A stretch of DNA of 64,000 nt from Lewinellaceae bacterium SD302. GTDB taxonomy: Bacteria; Bacteroidota; Bacteroidia; Chitinophagales; Saprospiraceae. The stretch spans positions 124,001 to 188,000 of the forward strand of contig PDLQ01000004.1 of NCBI GenBank assembly GCA_002591745.1, in the 5' to 3' direction. A program made the position numbers and the translations under genes. Positions 1-9,164 of the stretch are shown here, piece after piece; the stretch's first letter is position 1, and the number at the start of each line of letters is the position of its first letter. The notes below the pieces were generated by a model that made no database searches, was not told the origin of the DNA, and worked only from the letters and a program-made list of their open reading frames with translations.

Positions 1-37
1 TGATGTTGTCGAGGCTGGTGTCGTTGAAATCAGGCAT
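1..37 (-). CDS. Start of the next ABC-transporter operon gene, cut by the window edge
   Basis: Only twelve codons are visible (MPDFNDTSLDNI), running off the left edge. The ATG overlaps the end of the upstream permease gene by 8 bp, which is typical of translationally coupled ABC-transporter subunits. By context the product is probably the ATP-binding partner of the permease, but nothing in these few residues proves it. Confidence 0.5.
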   Translation of the reverse strand, partial: MPDFNDTSLDNI

Positions 38-1205
38 TTTCAGTGTCGTTTTGGGTAGTGGGTTGGGCGAAACGCAGCAGGTACTCACCGTAGAGGATCA
101 GCAGCAGGGCGGCCAGACAGACAATAAGGATGAACGGCCCCATGGCAGTCAGAGCACCGTCGGTTAGTGCGTTAATGAGGATGTAAAGCAGTGGAACACC
201 CAGCAGGGTATAGAAACCCAACCGGCTTTCTTTCATGCCGGGGCGGGTCCGCTTAAAAGCCTTGTGGGGGAAAAGGCGGTGATTCATGTACACGAACAGA
301 CGATCCTGTAAATAGCCGATCACCACGATAATGATCAGTACGGCATAGACACTGGGCATCTTTCCCAAACGGGCGAAAATGTAGAGTAATGAACCCAGCC
401 CGGTATCCCGGTTCAGGGATTCGGCGATGATGATATAAGTCCAGCTGATGGCGGTCAGTACCCGGATATCGTCGATCAGTTTACTGAAAACGGAGGGTAG
501 GTAAACCGTTTTGATCAATTGCCAGTCCGTAGCGCCCAGGGTAAAAGCGGTTTTGAGGTATACGCCCTCGGTCTCCCATACCCGCTGCATCACCACCGGT
601 AATAAATAGACCATGATGCCGAATGCCAGGAAGCTGACTTTCAGTTCTTCACCGTACTCAAAAGCGGCGACGAAGAGCGGGAAAACCGCCGTAAGCGGAA
701 TGTACCTCAATACATCGATCTGACGGGCGAACATGGCCCTTACTGCGGGAATCAATGCCACCGGGATGCCGATGATCACACTTAAGAAAACCGCCCAGAA
801 ATATCCTTGTAAATTGCGCCAGATGGAGATGAGCGCGTTGGGTACGATACCCTGTGGTTTCCCCGTTTCCGGCCACCACCAGCTTTCACCCTGTGGCTTG
901 AAGACCGTCGGAAAGGCCGCCAGCACCAAATGGGGTGGAGATAGCAACGGGTAATCTTTTTCGAATTCAGTGGCGTTGGCGATGGCGACACTATCGGCCC
1001 GCAGAATGGAATCGCGGGCGGCAATCTCGGCCGGATCCAAAGACAGGCTGGAGGGCGGGCGGGTATTGATCTCTACTACCGGCCGGTCAACTGCCAGTGC
1101 TTCGGCCAGAAGCCACCAGGCCGCCAGGAAAATGACCAGCCCCAGTACGCCGAAAAGCAGCTTTTGGGTAGAGTTATAGCGGTACTCCGCGTTGATGAGT
1201 GACAT
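30..1205 (-). CDS. ABC transporter permease, NitT/TauT-like (SsuC/TauC superfamily)
   Basis: This is an inner-membrane permease of a binding-protein-dependent importer. A first membrane segment lies at residues 17-35, followed by an unusual ~95-residue extracytoplasmic insertion (about 40-130). The BPD_transp_1 core comes next and contains the EAA-type loop (TLGATDWQLIKTVYLP, about 222-237). Two additional hydrophobic segments at about 325-345 and 353-375 make the protein (391 aa) far longer than the usual ~260-residue SsuC/TauC subunits. Family members import nitrate, sulfonates, taurine or pyrimidine precursors; the substrate here cannot be read from the sequence. The gene overlaps the following reading frame by 8 bp, so it belongs to a leftward operon. 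Confidence 0.85.
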   Translation of the reverse strand: MSLINAEYRYNSTQKLLFGVLGLVIFLAAWWLLAEALAVDRPVVEINTRPPSSLSLDPAEIAARDSILRADSVAIANATEFEKDYPLLSPPHLVLAAFPTVFKPQGESWWWPETGKPQGIVPNALISIWRNLQGYFWAVFLSVIIGIPVALIPAVRAMFARQIDVLRYIPLTAVFPLFVAAFEYGEELKVSFLAFGIMVYLLPVVMQRVWETEGVYLKTAFTLGATDWQLIKTVYLPSVFSKLIDDIRVLTAISWTYIIIAESLNRDTGLGSLLYIFARLGKMPSVYAVLIIIVVIGYLQDRLFVYMNHRLFPHKAFKRTRPGMKESRLGFYTLLGVPLLYILINALTDGALTAMGPFILIVCLAALLLILYGEYLLRFAQPTTQNDTENA

Positions 1206-1425
1206 AATAGGTGGGTTTCGTGGGTGGAAGGTATAAAATCCCTTTCCGGTTTGCTAGTTGGTAAAGATAATTGTGATATTTGACCTCTTCTCTAAGCCTG
1301 ACTCTCCGTCGGCGGAGGAAAATATAACATAAAAATTTTACCTCATTTCTTACTGGTTCTTTCGCATACGCTCCGCTCTGGCCTGGTATTTCTCGGCGTC
1401 TACCCGCTACGACCTGCACTCACCG
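1206..1425. promoter_or_regulatory. Divergent intergenic region
   Basis: About 220 bp between the leftward permease operon and the rightward methyltransferase; a short hairpin CTCCG-TCGG-CGGAG lies at 1306-1319. Both promoters must be here; no strong consensus is seen. Confidence 0.35.
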
Positions 1426-2175
1426 TTGCTGGCGGATTTCGTGGAAAAAGTCGTCCGCGACCGTCGCCCCTACCACATCTACGAACTGACCGCCCAATTG
1501 CGGGAGTACTGGAAAAATCACCCCGGCGAAGTAACCACTTTAGAGCTGGGCGCGCCCAGTAAGGTCAGTTCGGCTAACCGCAGAAAAATCAGTGAGTTGG
1601 TCAAACATTCCGCCATTTCGCCGGACTGTGGCCGTATTTTATTCCGTCTGGCGCTCTGGTCGGAAGCGGAGACCATCGTGGAGTTGGGCACCAACGCGGG
1701 CATCTCCACCCTCTACCTGCATTACGCCGACCGCCGTGCCCAATTGCACACCATTGAAGGAAATCCAGAGGTGGCCGGTCTGGCGCGAAAAACCTTCGAG
1801 ATCGCCCGCTGTCGGGCAAGCCTGCACCAGTACGTAGGGACTTTCGAAGAATTACTGCAACCGGTACTGGATGAATTGGACCGGGTAGATCTGCTGTTTG
1901 TCGACGGTGATCATCGTTACCCCCAGGCCGTTGAGTACGTAAAAAATGCCCTGCCCAAATTACACGCCGGATCAGTGGTAGTGGTGGCAGACATTCACTG
2001 GTCTGAAGGGATGGAAAGGGCCTGGGCTGAACTCATCGGTCTTCCGGAGGTGACGGCCTCGCTGGACCTTTATCATTTCGGCATTCTCTTCTTCAAGCCT
2101 GGAATGACGCCAGACCAACATCTGACCTTGGTAAATACGCGCTGGAAGCCCTGGCGGGTAGGGTTCTTTAGCTGA
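1426..2175 (+). CDS. Class I SAM-dependent methyltransferase (O-methyltransferase-like), start uncertain
   Basis: This is a Rossmann-fold methyltransferase: motif I is VELGTNAGISTLYL (about residues 84-97), an acidic residue follows in HTIEGN, and VDLLFVDGDHRYP is the post-motif typical of the Methyltransf_24/O-methyltransferase 3 group. The substrate is unknown. The first conventional start in frame is TTG at 1426, but the frame is open back to about 1333 and encodes RYDLHSPLLADF. A basic stretch followed by HSP is a recurrent N-terminal feature of Bacteroidota relatives as I recall them, so translation probably begins upstream. The only candidates there are non-standard, such as ATT at 1345. 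Either the start is non-canonical or the ATG has been lost. Confidence 0.75.
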   Translation: MLADFVEKVVRDRRPYHIYELTAQLREYWKNHPGEVTTLELGAPSKVSSANRRKISELVKHSAISPDCGRILFRLALWSEAETIVELGTNAGISTLYLHYADRRAQLHTIEGNPEVAGLARKTFEIARCRASLHQYVGTFEELLQPVLDELDRVDLLFVDGDHRYPQAVEYVKNALPKLHAGSVVVVADIHWSEGMERAWAELIGLPEVTASLDLYHFGILFFKPGMTPDQHLTLVNTRWKPWRVGFFS

Positions 2176-2204
2176 TAGTTGACAGGCGTAACTTCCTTTG
2201 TCTG

Positions 2205-2388
2205 TTTTGGACTAGCAAAGTAGCAATGTTTGAGTTCGTCCGTTGAAACGGCTTCTACACACAAGAAAAATCAAGACTCTGCGACGGATGAACTCGTAAT
2301 TTGAATTGAATACGCTGTTTTCCTGATCGCTCCCTGGTAAGCTGCACTGAATGCTTTCCTCAGCAACTTTGCTACTTTGAAGTCAAAA
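2205..2388. repeat. Inverted pair of the dispersed CAAAGTAGC motif
   Basis: One copy runs rightward at 2205-2228 (TTTTGGACTAG then CAAAGTAGCAATG) and one leftward at 2367-2388 (CTTTGCTACTTTGAAGTC then AAAA), separated by ~140 bp of non-coding DNA. This is the same 22-bp family found across the window. The rightward-facing TTTG of the second copy lies 16 bp before TATCTTCA (2396-2403), so it may also provide a -33 element for the VCBS operon starting at 2432. Confidence 0.8.
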
Positions 2389-2431
2389 TGTTGCTTATCT
2401 TCAATATTGCTTTTACCTGACGATCTAAAAA

Positions 2432-4450
2432 ATGAGACCTATTTTATCCATTCTGGCGGCCCTGCTGCCCGTACTATCTCTTTGTGCCCAGACCTTTTCG
2501 GAAGTGGCATTAGCCTCCGGTATCAATATCAGCTACGGTGACGGTAACCAGGGAGGCGGGGTGAGTTTTGCCGACTTTAACGGCGATGGCAGCGACGATC
2601 TTACTTTTACTTCTGCGGCCGGACTGCCGCTCTACTTTTACCGGAATAACGGGAATGGCACCTTCACCTCCCTCAACCTGGTAAACAACTTTGACGAAAG
2701 CAAAGAAGCGATCTGGGTCGATTACGATAACGATGGCGACCAGGACCTTTACGTTACCGTATTTAACGGGGTAAGCCGCTTATACCGCAACGAAGGTGGG
2801 CTGAATATGACGGACGTGACGATGAGTGCCTTCGGTAGCCTTACTGCTCACCCTACTTTCGGGGCAGTCTGGGGCGACTACGATCGTGATGGCTGGCTGG
2901 ACCTTTACGTATGCAGGTACGTTTCCGGAATTACGAACATCAACCGACTTTATCGCAACAACGGCAACGGAACTTTCACCGACATTAGCGATGGATCGGC
3001 GAGTAACGATGGAAGTAAACTGAGCTTCGATGCCTGTTTTCTGGATGTAAATAATGACAACTGGCAAGAAATTTACGTAGCCAACGACCGTCCGTTTTTT
3101 GCCAATTCCCTTTACTTGAATCAACTCGGGACTTATGCCCAGGATCCTGGCGGCAGCGCCAACATCGCCATTGATGCCATGAACGCCGGAGGGGCGGATT
3201 ACGACAACGATGGAGATATGGATCTCTACGTTTCCAACACGAGCGAAGGAAACGCCCTCCTGCAGAATGATGGATTCGGCAACTTTACCGACGTGGCCGG
3301 AGCTACTGGAACGGGCGTATTTCAGGAAACCTGGGCCTCCAATTTTTTCGACTACGATAATGACCTGGACCTGGACCTCTATGTTTCCAGCATCAATTTT
3401 TTTCAGCAGAACTGGGCGAACGCATTTCTGGTGAATGAAGGAGACGGGACTTTCAGCAACAACCTGGCTGCCACTGGCGGACTGGGGGGGAGCGATACCG
3501 GACTCAGCTACGGTCACGCCATGGGAGATCTGAATAATGACGGGAAACTGGACATCGCAGTTAGCCAGGAGACGGATAACAATTTACTTTGGCGTAACGA
3601 TGAAAGCAGTGTGGGCAATTATTTGCGAGTACGACTAACGGGCACCACCAGTAACGCCGACGGGATCGGGGCCAGGGTAGTTGCTCAGGTAGGCAACCAG
3701 ATACTCACGCGTTATCGCCACGGTAGCCAGGGCTATTTGAGTCAGCATAGCCAGTCTTTACATTTTGGACTGGGGAGCAATACGCAGATCGATAATATCC
3801 AGGTTTTCTGGCCCAGCGGAATCGTAGACAGCTACGATAACATTACCTCAATCAATCAACTGATGGGACTGACGGAAGGGGAAACCGTCTTGCCGCTGGT
3901 ACTTACGGCCTTTGCGGTCAAAACAGAAGAGAACCACAACTACCTGGACTGGACAACAAGCCGGGAAAACAACACCAGCCACTTCGAGATTGAGCGGAGC
4001 GTCGACGGTCAGAATTTCCTTGAAATCGGTCGGGTTATGGCCGCTGGAAACAGTCAGTCTGTACTGTCCTACGAATTTCTGGATGACGATTTCAAGCGCG
4101 AAGTGGCTTATTACCGCTTAAAAATGCTCGATAAGGATGACAGTTTTACTTATTCTGAAGTTCGGCGGGTCGTGCGGTCAAAAACGGCTTCCAGTATGCT
4201 GGTCCGGCTGGGGGCTAATCCCGCCAGCCACTCCTCGATTAATGTTATTTCCGAGGCGGGGATGCCGGCGGACAACTACGAATTGAAACTTTACGACATC
4301 AACGGTACGCTGGTACGTCAGGGTATTTTGACAACGGACGGATCTACGAGGGGAACGTACACCTTTGCTGCTGGATTGATGGCCGGAAATTATGTATTAA
4401 AAGTAGGTGGTAATGGTCGCAGCGAATACCACCAGTTGATTGTGCATTAG
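2432..4450 (+). CDS. Secreted VCBS/FG-GAP and ASPIC/UnbV protein with T9SS type A sorting domain (paralog 1 of 3)
   Basis: A signal peptide (residues 1-19, cleavage after LCAQ) precedes roughly seven FG-GAP/VCBS repeats with calcium-binding DYDNDGDQDLY-type loops (about 20-390), which should fold as a beta-propeller. An ASPIC/UnbV domain follows (about 395-475, including SLHFGLG and VFWPSGIVDSYDN). A fibronectin-like linker leads to a C-terminal T9SS type A domain (about 590-672, YELKLYDINGTLV and YVLKVGGNG). The protein is expected to be exported by Sec, cross the outer membrane by T9SS and end on the cell surface or in the medium. Binding target unknown. It is the first of three tandem paralogs, 23 bp before the next. 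Confidence 0.9.
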   Translation: MRPILSILAALLPVLSLCAQTFSEVALASGINISYGDGNQGGGVSFADFNGDGSDDLTFTSAAGLPLYFYRNNGNGTFTSLNLVNNFDESKEAIWVDYDNDGDQDLYVTVFNGVSRLYRNEGGLNMTDVTMSAFGSLTAHPTFGAVWGDYDRDGWLDLYVCRYVSGITNINRLYRNNGNGTFTDISDGSASNDGSKLSFDACFLDVNNDNWQEIYVANDRPFFANSLYLNQLGTYAQDPGGSANIAIDAMNAGGADYDNDGDMDLYVSNTSEGNALLQNDGFGNFTDVAGATGTGVFQETWASNFFDYDNDLDLDLYVSSINFFQQNWANAFLVNEGDGTFSNNLAATGGLGGSDTGLSYGHAMGDLNNDGKLDIAVSQETDNNLLWRNDESSVGNYLRVRLTGTTSNADGIGARVVAQVGNQILTRYRHGSQGYLSQHSQSLHFGLGSNTQIDNIQVFWPSGIVDSYDNITSINQLMGLTEGETVLPLVLTAFAVKTEENHNYLDWTTSRENNTSHFEIERSVDGQNFLEIGRVMAAGNSQSVLSYEFLDDDFKREVAYYRLKMLDKDDSFTYSEVRRVVRSKTASSMLVRLGANPASHSSINVISEAGMPADNYELKLYDINGTLVRQGILTTDGSTRGTYTFAAGLMAGNYVLKVGGNGRSEYHQLIVH

Positions 4451-4473
4451 TAATTGGTTTGAATAATTAGCTC

Positions 4474-6477
4474 ATGAAGAATTCACTCTTGTTTATTTTG
4501 CTCACTTTTCCGGGATTCGTCCTCGTTGCTCAAACATTTACGGAAGTCGCGGGCAGTTTGGGTATCAATACCACTTACGGAGATGGTAATCACGGTGGTG
4601 GTTTCAGTTTTGCCGATTTTAACGGTGACGGTAACGACGACCTGACCTTTACCTCCGCAAACGGCCTGCCCGTTTATTTTTATCGAAACAATGGCAATGG
4701 TACTTTCACTTCCCTCAACTTGATCAACAACACCCAGGAAAGTAAGGAAGCGATCTGGGCCGATTACGATAATGACGGCGACCAGGACCTTTTTCTAACC
4801 GTACATAACGGGGCAAATCGCCTTTACCGCAACGACGGTGGCTTAAACATGACTGACGTAACCATGAGTGCATTCGGTTACCTGGATAACCTACAGACTT
4901 TTGGGGCCGTATGGGGTGATTATGACCGCGACGGTTGGTTGGATCTTTACGTTTGTGAGTACATCGTCAGCGGAACCGAGAGCAACAAGCTTTTCCGGAA
5001 TAACGGCAATGGCACCTTCTCGGACATCAGTGCCGGTACCTTTTGTAACAACGGTCCACAATTGACCTTCGACGCTTGTTTCTTTGATCGGGATTTCGAT
5101 ACCTGGCAAGACTTGTACGTAGTAAATGATAAATTCAATTATTCTAATGCGCTTTATGCCAATCAGTTAGGGACCTTCAGTCACTTGCCCGGTTCGGGCG
5201 CTAATATCAGCATCGAGGCGATGAATGCCGGGGGCGCAGATTTCGATAACGACGGTGATTTAGACCTCTACGTTTCCAATACCCAATCAGGTAACCAGCT
5301 TTTACAGAATAACGGACTGGGAGATTTTACCGACGTAGCCGGAACGACCGGAACGGGGGTTTACCAGATCACCTGGGGTTCTACTTTCTTTGATTACGAC
5401 AACGATCTGGACCTGGACCTTTACGTATCCTCTCTGAACAATAATGTGGTTACCTGGGCCAATGCTTTTCTGGTCAATGAAGGCGACGGCACTTTCAGTA
5501 ATAATCTGGCGGCCACCAACGGGCTGGGTGGTATCGATATTGGTCAAAGCTACGGCAATGCGATGGGGGACTTGAATAACGATGGCAAACTGGATATAGC
5601 CGTTAGCCAGGAGACGGACAATAACTTTATCTGGCGCAATGATGAAACCTCAGTCGGCAACTACCTGCGGATAAGGCTGACGGGAACTACCAGCAACCGC
5701 GACGGTATCGGTGCCAGAGTAGTGGCGCAGGTAGGCAACCACACCCTGACCCGCTTTCGTCACGGTAGCCAGGGCTATTTGAGTCAGCATAGCCAGTCTT
5801 TACATTTTGGGCTGGGAAGCAATACGCAGATCGACAATATTCAGGTATTCTGGCCCAGCGGAATCGTGGACAGCTACGATAATATTACCTCAATCAATCA
5901 ACTGATGGGACTGACGGAAGGTGAAACCGTGTTGCCATTAGTACTGACCGACTTTCAGGCCAAACCGGACGGACTCCACAACCAGCTCGAATGGGTCACC
6001 AGCCTGGAGAGTAACACCAGCCACTTTGAGGTGGAACGCAGCTTTGACGGAAGCGAATTTCACCGGATCGGCCGAGTATTGGCCGGTGGCGATAGCCAGA
6101 ACGAACTTAGCTACAATTTCCTGGATCGTAACATCGATAAACAGGATATCTATTACCGCCTGCAAATGGTGGACCAGGACGATAGCTTTACTTACTCTGA
6201 AGTCAGATTAATCAATCGTACCAATGGCGGTACTAAGAAGCTGTTTAGCCTTGGTGCTAACCCCACCAGTCCGGATGCGGTTAAGGTTTACCTGGCTACG
6301 GATGCCCCGAACGGGAATTACGTGCTCAGCCTTTATGACGCTGCCGGCAGGATTGTGCGGAGTGGGCGCTTAACTACCGGAGATTATACTTTTGCCGGCG
6401 GACTGGCTGCCGGGAGATACACGCTGGTCGTTAGCGGAAATGGTCGCCGGGAAAGCAGGCGGGTAATCGTCTATTAA
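4474..6477 (+). CDS. Secreted VCBS/FG-GAP and ASPIC/UnbV protein with T9SS type A sorting domain (paralog 2 of 3)
   Basis: The architecture matches its upstream neighbour: signal peptide ending LVAQ, VCBS repeats with DxDNDGD loops, an ASPIC/UnbV domain, a beta-sandwich linker (LPLVLTDFQAKPDGLHNQLEW onward is diagnostic of T9SS cargo) and a T9SS type A tail (about 590-667, YVLSLYDAAGRIV). A 50-bp block inside the ASPIC region (5761-5810) is identical to paralog 1, and the surrounding ~170 bp are about 95% identical, against roughly 78% just upstream; this suggests recent gene conversion. It is 23 bp after paralog 1 and 13 bp before paralog 3, so all three are probably co-transcribed. Confidence 0.9.
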   Translation: MKNSLLFILLTFPGFVLVAQTFTEVAGSLGINTTYGDGNHGGGFSFADFNGDGNDDLTFTSANGLPVYFYRNNGNGTFTSLNLINNTQESKEAIWADYDNDGDQDLFLTVHNGANRLYRNDGGLNMTDVTMSAFGYLDNLQTFGAVWGDYDRDGWLDLYVCEYIVSGTESNKLFRNNGNGTFSDISAGTFCNNGPQLTFDACFFDRDFDTWQDLYVVNDKFNYSNALYANQLGTFSHLPGSGANISIEAMNAGGADFDNDGDLDLYVSNTQSGNQLLQNNGLGDFTDVAGTTGTGVYQITWGSTFFDYDNDLDLDLYVSSLNNNVVTWANAFLVNEGDGTFSNNLAATNGLGGIDIGQSYGNAMGDLNNDGKLDIAVSQETDNNFIWRNDETSVGNYLRIRLTGTTSNRDGIGARVVAQVGNHTLTRFRHGSQGYLSQHSQSLHFGLGSNTQIDNIQVFWPSGIVDSYDNITSINQLMGLTEGETVLPLVLTDFQAKPDGLHNQLEWVTSLESNTSHFEVERSFDGSEFHRIGRVLAGGDSQNELSYNFLDRNIDKQDIYYRLQMVDQDDSFTYSEVRLINRTNGGTKKLFSLGANPTSPDAVKVYLATDAPNGNYVLSLYDAAGRIVRSGRLTTGDYTFAGGLAAGRYTLVVSGNGRRESRRVIVY

Positions 6478-6490
6478 TTATCAATCATCA

Positions 6491-8497
6491 ATGATGAAAA
6501 AGCTATTATTTCTAATTTTATTAGCTCTTCCGCTACTGCCCCTTTTTGCCCAGACTTTCACTGAAGTGGCGCTCACTTCGGGGGTCAGTTCCACTTACGG
6601 CAACGGAAACCATGGAGGCGGCGTCAGTTTCGCCGATTTTAATGGAGATGGTCTCGACGACCTTACTTTTACCTCCGCAAATGGTTTGCCCGTCTACTTT
6701 TACCGAAACAACGGCAATGGTACTTTCACCACGCTTAACCTGATCAACAATACCCAGGAGAGCAAGGAAGCGATTTGGGCTGATTACGACAATGATGGCG
6801 ACCAGGATCTTTTCCTGACCGTACATAACGGGGCAAATCGCCTCTACCGCAATGAAGGTGGACTAAATATGACCGACGTGACCATGAGCGCATTCGGCTA
6901 CCTGGATAACCTACAAACCTTCGGGGCTGCGTGGGGAGATTTTGACCGCGACGGCTGGCTCGACCTGTACGTTTGTGAGTATATTGAAAGTGGGTCGGAG
7001 AACAACAAACTTTTTCGTAACAATGGCGACGGCACCTTCGAGGATATCAGTGCGGGAACTGCTTGTAACGACGGGCCTAAGCTCACCTTCGATGCCTGCT
7101 TTATTGATAGTAACCTCGATCTATGGCCGGATATTTACGTGGCGAATGATAAATTCTACATGGCCAATGCACTTTACGTCAACCAACTGGGAACTTATGT
7201 CCACGCAGCCGGATCAGGGGCGAATATTGTCATCGACGCCATGAACGCCGGGGGTGGAGATTACGACAACGACGGAGATTTTGATCTCTACGTCTCCAAC
7301 AGCGAAACGGGCTGCCAGCTGCTTCAAAACGACGGGTTCGGAGGCTACTCGGATGTTGCCGCTGCCACGGGAACGGGAATCTATCGTTTCAACTGGTCGT
7401 CCAACTTTTTCGATTACGACAACGACCTGGACCAGGATCTCTACGTTTCCTGCCTCAAATTTGTCAGCCAGGGTTGGGCAAATTCATTTCTGATCAACGA
7501 AGGTGACGGTACCTTTAGTGATAACCTGGCGGCTACCGGCGGTTTGAGCGGAACCGATACCGGAAACAGCTTCGGTCACGCCATGGGGGACATCAATAAT
7601 GACGGGAAACTGGACATTGCCGTTTGCCAGGAAATGGATAATAACCTGCTCTGGCGTAATGATGAAACGACGGTGGGAAATTACCTGAGGGTACGCCTGG
7701 CCGGAACCACTAGCAATCGAGATGGTATTGGTGCCCGAGTAGTGGTCACCGTCGGGCCGAACCAACTGACCCGCTGGCGCCACGGTAGCCAGGGATATCT
7801 GAGCCAGCATAGCCAGTCACTTCATTTTGGACTGGGAAACAATACGCAGATCGACAATATCCAGGTTTTCTGGCCGAGTGGAATCGTGGACAGCTACGAT
7901 AATGTCACCTCGATTAACCAGTTGATCGGATTAACGGAAGGGGAAACTGTATTACCATTGACTTTGATTGACTTTCAGGCCAAGCCGGCCGGACTCCACA
8001 ATCAGCTGAACTGGGTTACTGGCCTGGAAATCAACACCAGTCATTTTGCGGTGGAAAGTAGTATTGATGGAAGCAATTTTTATAATATCGGTCGGGTGCT
8101 TGCCACCGGAGATAGTCAGAACGAACTGACCTACGGTTTTCTGGATCGAAATGTTGACACCCAAGCAACTTATTATCGCCTGAAAATGACGGACCTGGAT
8201 GGCAGTTTCAGCTATTCGGAAATCCGTTTAGTCAAGCGGGATGGTAGCGATTTAAAAGATCTGTTCAGTTTGGGAGCCAATCCTGCCGGGCCCGGTACTA
8301 TAAATGTAACGCTGGCACCGGATGCTCCCGTTGGTGATTACCGACTCAGTCTCTACGATGTCACCGGCAAGATCGTACGGTATGGACATCTGGCTTCCGG
8401 AAGCTTGATTCTCGCCGGAGGGCTAACCGCCGGTAGCTATACAGTTGTCGTTACTGGAAACGGCCACCGTCAAAGCCGAAGGCTTATCGTGCAATAA
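6491..8497 (+). CDS. Secreted VCBS/FG-GAP and ASPIC/UnbV protein with T9SS type A sorting domain (paralog 3 of 3)
   Basis: Third tandem member with the same domain order: signal peptide (MMKKLLFLILLALPLLPLFAQ, first ~21 residues), calcium-type VCBS repeats, ASPIC/UnbV domain with FWPSGIVDSYDNVTSINQL, linker and T9SS type A domain ending in HRQSRRLIVQ. Family knowledge places such proteins at the cell surface, but their ligands are mostly unknown. Divergence among the paralogs is concentrated in the propeller loops (for example NIVIDAMNAGGGDYDNDGDFD), whereas the ASPIC domains are nearly constant, so the three copies may bind different ligands while sharing one assembly or anchoring function. 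The stop codon is embedded in a small hairpin before the next gene. Confidence 0.9.
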   Translation: MMKKLLFLILLALPLLPLFAQTFTEVALTSGVSSTYGNGNHGGGVSFADFNGDGLDDLTFTSANGLPVYFYRNNGNGTFTTLNLINNTQESKEAIWADYDNDGDQDLFLTVHNGANRLYRNEGGLNMTDVTMSAFGYLDNLQTFGAAWGDFDRDGWLDLYVCEYIESGSENNKLFRNNGDGTFEDISAGTACNDGPKLTFDACFIDSNLDLWPDIYVANDKFYMANALYVNQLGTYVHAAGSGANIVIDAMNAGGGDYDNDGDFDLYVSNSETGCQLLQNDGFGGYSDVAAATGTGIYRFNWSSNFFDYDNDLDQDLYVSCLKFVSQGWANSFLINEGDGTFSDNLAATGGLSGTDTGNSFGHAMGDINNDGKLDIAVCQEMDNNLLWRNDETTVGNYLRVRLAGTTSNRDGIGARVVVTVGPNQLTRWRHGSQGYLSQHSQSLHFGLGNNTQIDNIQVFWPSGIVDSYDNVTSINQLIGLTEGETVLPLTLIDFQAKPAGLHNQLNWVTGLEINTSHFAVESSIDGSNFYNIGRVLATGDSQNELTYGFLDRNVDTQATYYRLKMTDLDGSFSYSEIRLVKRDGSDLKDLFSLGANPAGPGTINVTLAPDAPVGDYRLSLYDVTGKIVRYGHLASGSLILAGGLTAGSYTVVVTGNGHRQSRRLIVQ

Positions 8498-8517
8498 GTT
8501 ACGGCTGGTCGTAACTT
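8496..8517 (+). promoter_or_regulatory. Intercistronic hairpin at the end of the VCBS operon
   Basis: AAGTTACG, a 6-nt loop and CGTAACTT form a perfect 8-bp stem that overlaps the TAA of the third VCBS gene and ends 6 nt before the next ATG (8524). There is no T-tract, so it looks like an RNA-processing or attenuation hairpin rather than a classical terminator. Confidence 0.4.
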
Positions 8518-8523
8518 ACGGCC

Positions 8524-9012
8524 ATGTACCGATTTTTGATCGCCCTGGGGTTGCCGGTCCTGTTTTGTGGCCTGGTCATTTTGTTCTACCGTCCGGAGAA
8601 CACCTACCTTAATACACTGCTGCTGGAAGTAAGTACGGAAAACTTCGGCCAATTGCGGTCGTGGTGGCAAATGGAATTGGCGCTGCCGACATTCATGGTG
8701 TTTTCATTACCCGGGGGACTGTGGGTATTCGTGCTGAGCCTACTGGGCTGGCGACTCTATCTGGCCGGCTTTCACCTGTTCTGGTTAGGCCTGCTCTTTG
8801 GCCTGGGTTTTGAATTTACCCAACTGGTAGGTATTACTGACGGTACTTACGACCTACAGGATTTAATTGCGGTACTAATTGGTTTCGGACTGGCCCGTTA
8901 CTGCACTTCAAATTGGCTGCCCGTTGAATGGCGGTCCAAACCAGGTTATTGGCGCTACGTAGCCTTTTTTACTATTTTTTTTGCTGCTTACGGGGCGGAC
9001 GTACTGGGCTAA
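8524..9012 (+). CDS. Small integral membrane protein, VanZ-like
   Basis: A 162-residue protein with about four hydrophobic segments (3-22, 57-75, 83-101, 118-134, plus a weaker C-terminal one at 145-160). The stretch FEFTQLVGITDGTYDLQDLIAVLIGFGLA resembles the VanZ-like pattern of an acidic residue, Q, then D-x-x-D before a glycine-rich helix. VanZ-like proteins are poorly understood membrane proteins; no function is assigned here. It lies 26 bp after the third VCBS gene and is probably the last gene of that operon, ending before a strong bidirectional terminator. Confidence 0.65.
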   Translation: MYRFLIALGLPVLFCGLVILFYRPENTYLNTLLLEVSTENFGQLRSWWQMELALPTFMVFSLPGGLWVFVLSLLGWRLYLAGFHLFWLGLLFGLGFEFTQLVGITDGTYDLQDLIAVLIGFGLARYCTSNWLPVEWRSKPGYWRYVAFFTIFFAAYGADVLG

Positions 9013-9100
9013 GTGGAAATACTGAAAGCGTTGAGTTACTGTCTGAACCGGCGCATGGGGGAGTGATTAACTTTAGTGAATTGGGATTGAGATAAAATGA

Positions 9101-9136
9101 AAACCGCCGCTCCAGATCAAGTCCGGAGCGGCGATT
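9101..9136. terminator. Bidirectional rho-independent terminator
   Basis: AAACCGCCGCTCC and GGAGCGGCGATTT form a 9-bp GC-rich stem around an 11-nt loop, with A-runs on the left and T-runs on the right. It serves both the rightward VCBS operon and the converging leftward gene at 9165. Confidence 0.8.
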
Positions 9137-9164
9137 TCCTATTACGTTCTGGGTATGTCTATTC

